From Planctomycetota bacterium (GTDB lineage: Bacteria > Planctomycetota > Phycisphaerae > UBA1845), in contig JACQXM010000006.1 in assembly GCA_016208685.1 (NCBI GenBank), positions 62,001 through 126,000 of the forward strand: 64,000 nt of DNA, given 5' to 3'. The translations under genes and the position numbers were made by a program. The notes under the pieces were generated by a model, which saw only the letters and a list, made by a program, of their open reading frames with translations, was not told where the DNA came from and searched no databases. Shown here one piece after another: positions 52,494-61,756 of the stretch (position 1 is the stretch's first letter; each line of letters starts with the position of its first letter).

Positions 52494-52650
52494 CTTGCAG
52501 CGCTGGAGGGCGATTGCGCGTCAAGCACAAACGTGACTACCGTTCCGCCGGCGTGGGTCCGGGTCGTCCAGCGCGGGCGACTTGAGGGAAGCGTGCCCAC
52601 CGGGATCGGCTGCCGCGTCAACTCGCGGCCGCCGGGCGAGAGGTTCTTCC

Positions 52651-55605
52651 ATGACATCAGCTTCGCGGTTCAGGGTCGGCATGTCGGCCGCCACGGTCGT
52701 CGCACTCCTGGCACTTGCAACCACGACGTCCGACGGCGCGGCGCCGGGAAGGAACGCGACACCCGCTCCGTCTGCCGTGGTGCAGGCGTTCACCGGCCCC
52801 TTGATGCTGCGCTCCGGAGCCGTGGCGCTCCCGCGGGGCGTTGACGGTGATGCCGTCGCCGCGGCGATGGCCCGGCCGTCTCGACGGCTCGTACTTCAGG
52901 TGGTTGCGCCCTTGGATGAAGGGCAGCGGGGCCAACTGAGCCAGGCGGGCGTAGTGCTCGGCGATTACCTCCCCGACGGCGGGTACATCGTGCAGCTTCG
53001 CCAACCCCAGGCGGCCGCGATCGCCGCACTCCCCTTCGTTCGTTCCCTCGGCGCGTTCGCTGACGAGTGGAAGCTGGACCCCAACCTGGGCCAAACCGCA
53101 ACGGTCACTCGCAGCCGGCTCGAACTTCGCGCCCGTGGTCAAGCGCTGGTGACAGTTACGCTGTTCGAACATGAGGCGGCCGAGGCAGCGATAAATGAGA
53201 TCGCGGCGGCGGGCGGAATAGTGATTTCGGCGTCGCAGGCCGGGAGGCAATGGCTGATCGACGCGATCATGCCGCTGGACGCCGCGCCGCGATTGGCCGC
53301 CGTGGACTCCGTTCAGTTCATTGAAGAGGCTCCGGACGGTGTGCTGCGTAACGACACCAACGAGTGGATCGTCCAGAGCAACCTCAGCGGACAGACGCCG
53401 GTTTGGAACGCAGGGATCCACGGTGAGGGGCAGATCGGCGGGCTCATTGACGGGACCATCAACGAGTCCCACTGCGCCTTCGACGACTCCGTTCCCGTCG
53501 GTCCCACGCATCGCAAGATCATCGCCATGCGAAACGCGTCGTTTTCCGACTCGCACGGCACGCACACGGCGGGCACCTTCGCCGGCGACAAGGGCACCTA
53601 CGGCGTGCGCGACCAATACGACGGACTGGCCTTCGCCGCCAAGATCAGTTTCTCCAACGTGGACCCCATCTTCAGCAGTCCGTCGACGCTCTACGCCCGG
53701 CTCCAGGACGCGCACAACGACGGCGCCCGCGTGCACAGCAACAGTTGGGGCGATGACGGCACCACCGCCTACACCACGTGGTGCCGGCAGATCGATCTGT
53801 TCAGCTACGACTACGAGGAAAGCCTGGTGGCCTTCGCGGTGACTAATCTTTCGTCGCTGAAGACGCCGGAGAACGCCAAGGATGTCCTAGCAGTCGGCGC
53901 CTCTCAGGACAATCCCAGCCAGGGCTCGCATTGCAGCGGCGGCGTGGGTCCGACGTCCGACGGGCGCCGCAAGCCGGAGATCTACGCCCCTGGGTGCGGC
54001 ACGCTTTCGGCCAGCTCCTCCAGCTCCTGCAACGTCGTCGGCTTTACCGGGACGTCGATGGCCTGCCCCGCGGTCTCCGGGGCCGGCCTGCTCGCCCGCC
54101 AGTATTTCACCGATGGATACTATCCCACTGGGACCCCCACCAACCCGCCGGTCGTGCCCTCCGGGGCGCTGATCAAGGCGCTGCTGATCAACAGCGGCGT
54201 GGACATGACGGGGATCTCCGGTTACCCCAGCAACCTCGAAGGTTGGGGGCGGCTGTTGCTGGATAACTCGCTTTACTTTCCCGGCGACACCGCCAAGCTC
54301 TCCGTCGAAGACGTGCGCAATGTCGACGGCCTGACCACCGGCGGCACGGCGGTCTATCAACTCAGCGTCACCGACAGCGCCGTTCCGCTGCGCATCACGC
54401 TTGCGTTCACGGAGCCGCCGGGCTCGGTGAACGCTTCCAACCCGGTCATCAACAACCTCGACCTCGAGGTCACCGCCCCGGGGGCCGTGTCCTACAAGGG
54501 CAACGTCTTCACCGGCGGCCAGTCGGCGACCGGCGGCTCGTTCGACGCCAAGAACAACGTCGAGCGCGTGGTGCTGAGCAATCCCCCCACGGGGGCATAC
54601 CTCATCACGGTGCGCGGCGCGGCCGTGAACCTCGGCACGCAAGGCTACGGCCTGGTGGTCACGGGAGCGTTCACCAAGGACTGCAACGACAACGGCGTCC
54701 CCGACTCCGACGACATCACCAACGGAACCAGTCAAGACTGCAACAGCAACGGTATTCCCGACGAGTGCGAGAACGATTGCGACGGGGACCTGGTGCCGGA
54801 CGCCTGCGAATTGGCGAGTTGCCCGCCCCTCGACCCCTCCTGCGCGGACTGCAACGCCAACACCGTCCCCGATGGGTGCGACCTGACGGCCGGCACCTCC
54901 GCGGATTGCAATGGCAACCTCGCGCCCGATGAGTGCGATATCGCCGGCGGCGGGTCGAGCGATGCCAACGGCGACGGCGTGCCGGATGAATGTTGTCCGC
55001 CGACCGTGGCTCCCGGGTTGGAAGCCGGCGGCATGGAAAAGAACCGGTACCTCTCCATCGTCCCCGGTAACCCCGGAACCTCCTGCGCGTTGCAACTATC
55101 CATCACGTCGAACCTGCGTTTCCCGGCGTCGATCGGCCTGACCAAATGGGTCGGCCCGCCCGACGCCGCCACCGGCATCGCACGGCTGCAATGCACGCCC
55201 GAGTACCGCAACTGGGGCGCGGCGCCTACGCTGGTGCACATTGGAGACGCCGAGGTTACGCCGGGGGCCACCTACAACGTGAAGGCTCTCGGCAACGGGT
55301 GCAGCGACGCCAACCCGGCAAGTTTCTCGGCGGCGGCGACGGTAAGCACCACGCTTGTCTGGGGCGACACGGTGGGCATGTTCGACGGAGCCGTGTGGAC
55401 GCCACCCAACGCCGTCGTCAACTTCGTGGACGTGCAGGCGGTACTCCAGCGGTACCAAGGCCGGCCCACGGCCCCCGCGCTGGTGCGTGTCGACGTGGAC
55501 GGCCAGATGCCCAACGCCGTGGTCAACTTCGCCGACATCCAGCGGGCCATCCAGGCGTTCCTGGGTGCCGGGTATCCCTATGACCCGCCGACGCCGTGTC
55601 CGTGA
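52651..55605 (+). CDS. Secreted subtilisin-like (S8) protease with repeat and KNRY/dockerin-like tail
   Basis: Extracellular serine protease of 984 residues; ATG 52651 has GAGAGG nearby and a signal peptide (VVALLALATTTSDGA). A prodomain-like region covers about 50-235. The S8 triad is Asp267 in GLIDGTINESHCAF, His302 in SHGTHTAG and Ser469 in GTSMACPAVSG. A beta-sandwich (about 560-670) follows, then DCNxNGxPDxCD calcium-type repeats (54675-54990) and the C-terminal module KNRYLSIVPGNPG, KWVGPPDAA, VHIGDAEV, WGDTVGMFDGAVWTPPN, and two dockerin-like units (NAVVNFVDVQAVLQRYQ, NAVVNFADIQRAIQAFLG). The same module ends the Cys-rich protein at 39531-41087. Self-processing and calcium dependence are inferred. 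Confidence 0.88.
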   Translation: MTSASRFRVGMSAATVVALLALATTTSDGAAPGRNATPAPSAVVQAFTGPLMLRSGAVALPRGVDGDAVAAAMARPSRRLVLQVVAPLDEGQRGQLSQAGVVLGDYLPDGGYIVQLRQPQAAAIAALPFVRSLGAFADEWKLDPNLGQTATVTRSRLELRARGQALVTVTLFEHEAAEAAINEIAAAGGIVISASQAGRQWLIDAIMPLDAAPRLAAVDSVQFIEEAPDGVLRNDTNEWIVQSNLSGQTPVWNAGIHGEGQIGGLIDGTINESHCAFDDSVPVGPTHRKIIAMRNASFSDSHGTHTAGTFAGDKGTYGVRDQYDGLAFAAKISFSNVDPIFSSPSTLYARLQDAHNDGARVHSNSWGDDGTTAYTTWCRQIDLFSYDYEESLVAFAVTNLSSLKTPENAKDVLAVGASQDNPSQGSHCSGGVGPTSDGRRKPEIYAPGCGTLSASSSSSCNVVGFTGTSMACPAVSGAGLLARQYFTDGYYPTGTPTNPPVVPSGALIKALLINSGVDMTGISGYPSNLEGWGRLLLDNSLYFPGDTAKLSVEDVRNVDGLTTGGTAVYQLSVTDSAVPLRITLAFTEPPGSVNASNPVINNLDLEVTAPGAVSYKGNVFTGGQSATGGSFDAKNNVERVVLSNPPTGAYLITVRGAAVNLGTQGYGLVVTGAFTKDCNDNGVPDSDDITNGTSQDCNSNGIPDECENDCDGDLVPDACELASCPPLDPSCADCNANTVPDGCDLTAGTSADCNGNLAPDECDIAGGGSSDANGDGVPDECCPPTVAPGLEAGGMEKNRYLSIVPGNPGTSCALQLSITSNLRFPASIGLTKWVGPPDAATGIARLQCTPEYRNWGAAPTLVHIGDAEVTPGATYNVKALGNGCSDANPASFSAAATVSTTLVWGDTVGMFDGAVWTPPNAVVNFVDVQAVLQRYQGRPTAPALVRVDVDGQMPNAVVNFADIQRAIQAFLGAGYPYDPPTPCP

Positions 55606-55664
55606 CGCGGGCTTGAAGCAGTCCGGCCCGCGGCGAAGGAGCCAAGACCCGCGCGCGTCCTCTC

Positions 55665-55685
55665 CCAGGGGCTCGAAGCCCCTGG
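55665..55685 (+). repeat. Hairpin of the GGCT-CGA-AGCC type after the subtilase
   Basis: CCAGGGGCT-CGA-AGCCCCTGG, a perfect 9-bp stem, 60 bases after the subtilase stop and facing the kmo stop. It has the same core as the hairpins at 14143, 16534 and 24433 but different outer stem bases. It may mark transcript ends, though no T-tract follows. The gap 55606-55843 holds no gene. Confidence 0.5.
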
Positions 55686-55843
55686 CAATGGTCGTTGGCC
55701 CTCCCGGCCGGGCGCGCGTGACGCTCGTAAACCCGGGCGCGTGGCACTACCGAAGCCGAGCGAGTACGGCGCCCTCCGGGCCAGGCGAACGGGCCGCCCG
55801 TGGCGCCCACACCTTCATAGAGCCGCGCAACTGCACGTGGCGC

Positions 55844-57163
55844 TCACGCGAACAGGCCTAGAATGATCAACGCCAAGAACAAGGCCGCGCATACCACCGC
55901 CACCACCCGGTTCTGACTCCGCGCCCGACGCGCCGCATCGGCGTAGGGGATCCGCGTGAAGGACACCATGGTATACAGGGGCAGGTACCAGCGCGGGAAC
56001 AGCCGGTGCAGCGCGTGCTCGGCGTGCTTCTTCAGCAGGAACAGCCGTGAGCCGGTGTGGTCCCGCATCTCCACGAAGTTCGCCAGGGCCAGGTCGGCGA
56101 TGGCATCGGCGTTGCGTTTGCGCAGTTCGTAGAAGGTCTCGAAGGCCCGCTTTCGGTTTGCGGGGTAGCGCTCCAGGCATTCGCTGAGCACCAGCACGTC
56201 CTCGAAGGCGGCGTTGGCCCCCTGCCCGTAAAACGGCACCACGGCATGCGCCGCATCGCCCAGCAAGACCACGCGATCCTCCACGTACCAGGGCCCGCAG
56301 CGCACGGTCGGCAGTGACGCCGTGGGATGCTCGAGATAATCCTCCGCCAGCGTGGGCATCAGCGGAACCGCATCGTGGAACTGCTCGCTGAAAAACCGCC
56401 GCACGTCGTCCGGCGTTCGAAGCGCGGAGAAACCCACCGGTCCCTCGAACGGCCAGAAGAGCGTGCACGTAAACGACCCGCCGGCGTTGGGAAGCGCGAT
56501 CATCATGAAAGACCGCCGCGGCCAGATGTGCAGGGCGTTTCTCTCCATGGCGAACGCCCCGCCGGCCCCCGCGGGAATGGTCAGCTCCTTGTAGCCATGT
56601 TCGATGAAATACTGGCTGTAGTTGAAACGGTCCAGACGCTGCATGGCGCGACGCACGGCGGAGAACGCTCCATCGGCGCTGACCACCACGCCCCCCTCGA
56701 CCGTGGAGCGCTCCCCGCTGACCGTGTCCGTAAACTCCACGGCACCGCTCTCGAGCTGCACGTTCGTGCACTTGCGGTTGAAGATGAGCCGCACATTGGG
56801 CAGCGCGGCCGCCGCCTCCAGCAGCAGCACGTTGAGCCCGCCGCGGGAGACGGAGTTGATGGTCTGCGAATCGTCCTTGCCGTAGCGTTGGAAGGCGAGC
56901 GTGCCGTCCAGGGCGTGGATCATCCGCCCACGCATGGGGACGGCGTGTCGCAGCACTTCATCCGCCAACCCCACGCGATCCAAGGCGCACAGGCCGCGAT
57001 GGGAAATGGCGAGGTTGATCGACCGGCCGGCGGAGGTTCCCGCGACGCGCGGGTCGTCGCGCATCTCATGAACCTCGACCTCGTAACCCGCCCGGCCGAG
57101 GTAGACGGCCATGAGCGCCCCACCCAGCCCGCCGCCGACGATGATGAACCTGCGTTCCACCAT
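55844..57163 (-). CDS. kmo: Kynurenine 3-monooxygenase with C-terminal membrane anchor
   Basis: FAD enzyme that hydroxylates kynurenine with NADPH and oxygen, on the way to quinolinate or anthranilate-type products. 439 residues. FAD-binding FIIVGGGLGGALMAVYLGRAGY (6-26), RSINLAISHRGLCALDRVGL near 46, the family's AMRGRM-like VPMRGRMIHA, GDAAHAVVPFYGQGANAAFED near 293. It ends in one hydrophobic span (VVAVVCAALFLALIILGLF), like the membrane anchor of the eukaryotic enzyme. ATG 57163 is the start; weak promoter hexamers (TTGCGG, N16, TACCAT) lie upstream on this strand. Other kynurenine-pathway genes are not in the window, so its metabolic role is unresolved. Confidence 0.92.
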   Translation of the reverse strand: MVERRFIIVGGGLGGALMAVYLGRAGYEVEVHEMRDDPRVAGTSAGRSINLAISHRGLCALDRVGLADEVLRHAVPMRGRMIHALDGTLAFQRYGKDDSQTINSVSRGGLNVLLLEAAAALPNVRLIFNRKCTNVQLESGAVEFTDTVSGERSTVEGGVVVSADGAFSAVRRAMQRLDRFNYSQYFIEHGYKELTIPAGAGGAFAMERNALHIWPRRSFMMIALPNAGGSFTCTLFWPFEGPVGFSALRTPDDVRRFFSEQFHDAVPLMPTLAEDYLEHPTASLPTVRCGPWYVEDRVVLLGDAAHAVVPFYGQGANAAFEDVLVLSECLERYPANRKRAFETFYELRKRNADAIADLALANFVEMRDHTGSRLFLLKKHAEHALHRLFPRWYLPLYTMVSFTRIPYADAARRARSQNRVVAVVCAALFLALIILGLFA

Positions 57164-57432
57164 GACCGCACGGGGGAGAATGGTAGATAGGGATGGCCAA
57201 TCCGCAAGTTCATGCCGCCGCTCGAAGGGCGGCGAGCCGAAGCGGCGGCACCGTTTGGAACATGCTCGCGGGAAGTGAATCGTCGCCCGTGTTGGAGAGC
57301 CCGGCGCCGCGACCCCACCTTGCGTTCCGTGCTACGGTCGGGACGAAGCGGACCATCGCCGGGGCGTCCCCGGCCGCTGCCATGCAACCCCTCGACGCCG
57401 ACGCCGCCGCGGGAGTCTGCCGCCCCGTCGGC

Positions 57433-57963
57433 TCACGGGCCCGGCGGGCACAGCTCGACGAACTCGATGCCTGCGGGCCGTGCGGTGATGGAGTGTTCGT
57501 GCGAAAGCGGCGGAGCCATCAGGCAATCATCGAGGCCGAAAGCGAACAGCGCGGGACGGGCCTCGCCGGGGAAGAGAATCTGCACCGTAAGATCGTTGCC
57601 ATCGCGACGTACGTACGTCACCTCGCCGCCCTCACCCCGCGACGGGCGCAGTTCGTACTCGGTTTCCCGGACAGCCTCCATCCAACCGTGGCCGGTTTCC
57701 TGGAGTCGAATCAGAGGAATGACGTCGAATTCCACGACTTCGCTGCCCCCGGGCGGGACGACGAGGCGCGGCGCGGAAGCGTCCGGCGGCATGACGGTAA
57801 AGTCCCTGCCGGTGGCGTTGGTCAGCCGCAGCTCATGACGCAGCGGTTCGTTGAACTGCACTTTGATGGTGGTAAGGTCGCGCCGCGTCAGACATGGGGT
57901 GCAACCCGCAGCGCCCGCCAGCACGCCCACCCACACGACCCGTGCCCAACGTGATGGTTTCAT
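57433..57963 (-). CDS. Small lipoprotein coupled to LCAT-like hydrolase
   Basis: Not recognised. ATG 57963 overlaps the upstream stop as TGATG, so translation is probably coupled; ATG 57969 adds two residues. 176 residues: signal peptide WVGVLAGAAGC with lipidated Cys21, then a beta-rich body (TTIKVQFNEPLRHELRLTNA, RLVVPPGGSEVVEFDVIP) resembling an immunoglobulin-like or DUF4426-type fold. Cys24 close to the anchor and a late Cys in VELCPPGP may pair. The gap 57164-57432 to kmo has no gene. Its coupling suggests a partner or chaperone of the hydrolase, but nothing in the sequence proves it. Confidence 0.68.
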   Translation of the reverse strand: MKPSRWARVVWVGVLAGAAGCTPCLTRRDLTTIKVQFNEPLRHELRLTNATGRDFTVMPPDASAPRLVVPPGGSEVVEFDVIPLIRLQETGHGWMEAVRETEYELRPSRGEGGEVTYVRRDGNDLTVQILFPGEARPALFAFGLDDCLMAPPLSHEHSITARPAGIEFVELCPPGP

Positions 57964-59393
57964 CAACATAATCGAAGCTCGCGTACTACACTGCGGCGGA
58001 ACAGCGGATCCAGGACTCGGGCGTCGTCGGATCTGCACCCGCCCTGCGCAATCTGGTTGAGCGTCTGCTCGAACTGAGGATAGGGAAGGGCGGGCGCCAC
58101 GCCGTTGTCGCGCGTGGGCGCGTAACTGGGCGCGGGGCGGGCTGAATCACGGATGATATGGTCGATGAGCCGCAGCACCTCCCAGTGATCCAACAGTTCA
58201 CCATGAACCCGTGCATCGGTAAGATCGAACACCTGTGCGTCAGGCGTCTGAACCAGCCGCGACGACCACGCCGGAACCGTACCGTCCCCCGGCCCGCGCG
58301 CGGAAACCGCCGTCGGCCGCGCGGGCGGAATGCCCGGCTTGTACTTCTTACCGTCGTAGGCCGGCCAGGAGAGCACCGCCGGCGTACCGGCGTCCTTCAC
58401 ACCACGGATATGAAACATCCGCGGCATCACGTCGGCATGGAGGTCGGCGTGAATCACGTCGCGAATTCCCCGCGCCTCGTCCAGGTAACTCTGCTGCACC
58501 CACTTGGGAAACCGCGGGAAGCAGGCGGGATCGAAGGGGTCCGCAGTCCTTCTAGGATCGTCGGCATCCTGGACGGGAAAAGAACCAAGTCCCTGGGCCA
58601 GGAAATACGCCTGATGGTCGAGATACAACTGTTCATGCAAGGGCAGCAGAATATACGGCCCGGGCAGACTGCTCGCCACGCGGGCCAGCTCCGCCGCGTC
58701 ATACAGAATGTTGAGCGGCGCCTGCCCGATGTACATCCGGTCCAACTGGTCCCACACCCCGTAGAACGGTGTCCCCACGGTGATGACGCGATGCAGCCAC
58801 TGCCCCACGGTGGCCGCGGACTCAGCCTTCGAGAAGTAGCGCGTAAGAAAGACCTTGGCCACCAGGCCGCCCATGCTGTGGCAGACCAGCGTCGTTCGCG
58901 GCAGCGGATCCTCGGCGCGGCGCTTTTGAATCCGCGTCCTGAGGCGCTTGAGGAAATCGTGAAGCCAGCGGGCCGCCTCAGTCACCGAATGCCGCCAATC
59001 GAAGCCGAACACTACGAAGTTGTACCTGGTGCTCTCGAAGAACGCCCGGGCGCCGTCGTAGGGACGGATGAGCGTCCAATCCACCTCCCCGTTGGGAATG
59101 ACGATGTACTCGCCGCGATCGCGCCGCTCCCCCGTGGCGGTCTCGACCTCCAGCTTCCGCGCGTCGCCTTCAAAGAGCAGCCCATCGTCGATCCACACGT
59201 TCTGGTATTGATGCAGCGGCGGCGGGGACCAGTCGGCGCGATACGGGCGCGGAGAACGTTCCAGTTGCGAACCCATCCCCCCGGGCAGAAGCACGACGGT
59301 ATCCTGCCCGCGGATGTAACCGTCCGCGAAGTCCTCGATGACGGCGTCGTAGGCGTCCTTGATCGCCTGGTTGCGTGCGGTTGCGTAGCTCAC
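57963..59393 (-). CDS. LCAT-like alpha/beta hydrolase (acyltransferase or lipase)
   Basis: Hydrolase of 476 residues starting at GTG 59393. It resembles lecithin:cholesterol acyltransferase and phospholipid acyltransferases: VVLLPGGMGSQLE near residue 33, GFDWRHSVTEAARWLHDF near 150 (oxyanion side), nucleophile Ser173 in VCHSMGGLVAKVFL, GTPFYGVWDQLDRM near 210, acid Asp in GPGDGTVPAW, and His in VHGELLDHWEVL. There is no signal peptide or membrane span, unlike the secreted relatives, so a cytoplasmic enzyme is predicted. Substrate unknown; a phospholipid or wax ester is plausible. The lipoprotein gene follows by TGATG overlap. It is divergent from uvrB. Confidence 0.8.
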   Translation of the reverse strand: MSYATARNQAIKDAYDAVIEDFADGYIRGQDTVVLLPGGMGSQLERSPRPYRADWSPPPLHQYQNVWIDDGLLFEGDARKLEVETATGERRDRGEYIVIPNGEVDWTLIRPYDGARAFFESTRYNFVVFGFDWRHSVTEAARWLHDFLKRLRTRIQKRRAEDPLPRTTLVCHSMGGLVAKVFLTRYFSKAESAATVGQWLHRVITVGTPFYGVWDQLDRMYIGQAPLNILYDAAELARVASSLPGPYILLPLHEQLYLDHQAYFLAQGLGSFPVQDADDPRRTADPFDPACFPRFPKWVQQSYLDEARGIRDVIHADLHADVMPRMFHIRGVKDAGTPAVLSWPAYDGKKYKPGIPPARPTAVSARGPGDGTVPAWSSRLVQTPDAQVFDLTDARVHGELLDHWEVLRLIDHIIRDSARPAPSYAPTRDNGVAPALPYPQFEQTLNQIAQGGCRSDDARVLDPLFRRSVVRELRLC

Positions 59394-59499
59394 GGCCGTC
59401 TCCGAATCGAGGACTCAAAGAGCACGAGCGGCGAATGCCGCACCAAGGAACAGGTACGAAGAGCATGATACCTCGCACCCGGCATGTCAAGCGCCGTGG

Positions 59500-59528
59500 T
59501 TGAGTCGCACCGGCCCGCGGGCTATCAT
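59500..59528 (+). promoter_or_regulatory. Promoter of uvrB
   Basis: TTGAGT (59500-59505), 17 bases, then TATCAT (59523-59528). The start near 59535 gives a 35-base leader to GTG 59570. I saw no clear LexA-type palindrome beside it. Confidence 0.5.
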
Positions 59529-59569
59529 CACCGGGGCTGCCGCAGGGCAACCGCCGGGGACGCCGAACC

Positions 59570-61606
59570 GTGGAGCGCTTCGAACTTGTCAGTCCGTTTT
59601 CGCCCGCGGGCGACCAGCCCGCCGCCATCGAAAGGCTGGCCGGGGGCTTTGGCAACGGAGCGAAGTTCCAGTGCCTGCTGGGCGTCACCGGGTCAGGCAA
59701 GACCTTTACCATGGCGCACGTCATCGCGGCGCTGAACCGTCCGACGTTGGTGATTTCGCACAACAAGACGCTTGCCGCGCAGCTCTATGAGGAGTTCCGC
59801 GAGCTCTTTCCCACCAACGCCGTCGAATACTTCGTCAGCTACTACGACTATTACCAGCCCGAGGCGTACATCCCGCAGCGCGACATCTACATCGAGAAGG
59901 ACTGTTCGCGCAACGACGACCTGGACCGCCTGCGCCTCAGCGCCACCAGCACGCTGGTTTCCCGGCGCGACGCCATCATCGTCGCCAGCGTATCGTGCAT
60001 CTTCGGCCTGGGTTCGCCGGAGGATTACAAGAACAGTGTGATCGTGCTGGAGCGGGGCGCCTGCCTCGACCGCGACGAGCTGCTCAAGCGGTTCGTGGAT
60101 CTGCAATACCAGCGCAACGACCTGGACTTCAAGCGCGGAACGTTCCGCGTCCGCGGCGACGTGGTCGAGCTCTATCCCGCCCACGAGCAGTCGGCCTACC
60201 GCATCGAGCTGTTCGGCGATGAGATCGACAAGCTGGAGGCCATCCACCCCCTCACGGCGCAGACGCTGGGGGACATGGACAAACTCTTCATTTACCCCGC
60301 CGTGCATTACGTCATGCCCGAGGACCGGGTGGCGGCGGCCACGGCCGGCATTCTCGAAGAACTGGACTTGCGGGTCATGCAGTTTCGCCGGCTCGGTAAG
60401 TTGCTTGAGGCGCAGCGGTTACTGGCGCGCACCAAGTACGACGTGGAGATGATCCGCGAAGTCGGCTACTGCTCGGGCATCGAGAATTACTCGCGGCACC
60501 TGAACGGCACGCCGCCCGGGTCCAAGCCCTACACGCTGGTGGATTATTTCCCCAAGGATTTCCTGCTCATCGTGGATGAATCCCACGCCACCATTCCGCA
60601 GATCGGCGCCATGTTCCACGGCGACCGCAACCGCAAACAGACGCTGGTGGATCACGGTTTCCGCCTGCCGAGCTGCCTGGACAACCGCCCCATGCGCTTC
60701 GAGGAATTCGAGGGCATGTGGAACCAGGTGCTCTTCGTTTCCGCAACCCCCGGGCCCTATGAGCTGCGGCAATGCGGCGGCGAGATCGTGGAGCAGATCA
60801 TCCGGCCCACGGGGCTGGTGGATCCACCCATCGAGGTGCTGCCGGCGCGGGGACAGGTGGCCGACATCCTGCGGCGCATCGCGGAACGCGCCGCCGCCGA
60901 CGAGCGCGTCCTGGTCACCACCTTAACCAAGCGCCTCGCCGAGGACCTGGCCGCCTACATCCAGCAGGAGGGGCTCAAGGGCCGCTACATGCACAGCGAC
61001 ATCGACACGCTGGAGCGCGTGGCGATTCTCAAGGAGCTTCGCGAGGGCAAGTTCGACGTGCTGGTGGGCGTCAATCTATTGCGCGAGGGGTTGGATCTGC
61101 CGGAGGTGTCGCTGGTGGCCATCCTGGACGCCGACAAGGAGGGCTTCCTGCGCAGCGAAACGTCGCTGGTGCAGATGATCGGCCGCACGGCGCGGAACGT
61201 AAACGCCGAAGTCAAGCTCTACGCCGACCGTGTCACGCCCAGCATGCAGCGGGCCATCGACGAGACTAACCGCCGCCGCAAACTCCAGATGGAATTCAAC
61301 GCGGCGCATGGCATCACGCCGGAGACGGTGCACAAGGCCATCCGCTCCAGCCTGGAGCAGTTGGTCAAGGCACGCAAGGTGACGGCGGAGGTGATCGAGG
61401 CCTCCGAAGAGCAACTGGATCGCACCGAGCTCATCGCGCTGCTGGAAAAAGAGATGCTCGAGGCCGCCGAGGCTCTGGAATTCGAACGCGCCGCCCAACT
61501 GCGGGATCGGGTCAGGGAACTCAAGGAAATGCCGGACATGGAGCTGCGCCCCGAGCGCGGTCCGGAGACGCCGGCGCCGCGCCGCCGCGCCCGCGCGGAG
61601 CGATGA
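59570..61606 (+). CDS. uvrB: Excinuclease ABC subunit B
   Basis: Helicase-like damage-verification subunit of nucleotide-excision repair, 678 residues, normal length. Walker [15 protein letters not shown] near residue 38, beta-hairpin region [17 protein letters not shown] near 90, [22 protein letters not shown]-type [13 protein letters not shown] near 338, motif V/VI region [20 protein letters not shown] and [13 protein letters not shown]. The C-terminal UVR motif ([20 protein letters not shown]), which contacts UvrC, is near residue 632. GTG 59570 is the start. uvrA is in the same window; uvrC is not. Confidence 0.97.
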   Translation: MERFELVSPFSPAGDQPAAIERLAGGFGNGAKFQCLLGVTGSGKTFTMAHVIAALNRPTLVISHNKTLAAQLYEEFRELFPTNAVEYFVSYYDYYQPEAYIPQRDIYIEKDCSRNDDLDRLRLSATSTLVSRRDAIIVASVSCIFGLGSPEDYKNSVIVLERGACLDRDELLKRFVDLQYQRNDLDFKRGTFRVRGDVVELYPAHEQSAYRIELFGDEIDKLEAIHPLTAQTLGDMDKLFIYPAVHYVMPEDRVAAATAGILEELDLRVMQFRRLGKLLEAQRLLARTKYDVEMIREVGYCSGIENYSRHLNGTPPGSKPYTLVDYFPKDFLLIVDESHATIPQIGAMFHGDRNRKQTLVDHGFRLPSCLDNRPMRFEEFEGMWNQVLFVSATPGPYELRQCGGEIVEQIIRPTGLVDPPIEVLPARGQVADILRRIAERAAADERVLVTTLTKRLAEDLAAYIQQEGLKGRYMHSDIDTLERVAILKELREGKFDVLVGVNLLREGLDLPEVSLVAILDADKEGFLRSETSLVQMIGRTARNVNAEVKLYADRVTPSMQRAIDETNRRRKLQMEFNAAHGITPETVHKAIRSSLEQLVKARKVTAEVIEASEEQLDRTELIALLEKEMLEAAEALEFERAAQLRDRVRELKEMPDMELRPERGPETPAPRRRARAER

Positions 61607-61756
61607 TCGCCATGGAGCCGGGGGAAAGCGGGCTCACGAGCGGCCGCACCACTCGGCCAGGCGGTCTTCCAGGGGGCGACATGGCCAGGAACCCACGGCT
61701 TATGCGATCGGAGCGCCCGGCAACCCGGTTCATTCGGCGACCAGCCGCGCTTTGCC

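Noticed and set aside
58158-59468. 436-codon open frame on the plus strand
   Set aside because: Antisense to the LCAT-like gene, of shadow composition, without motifs.
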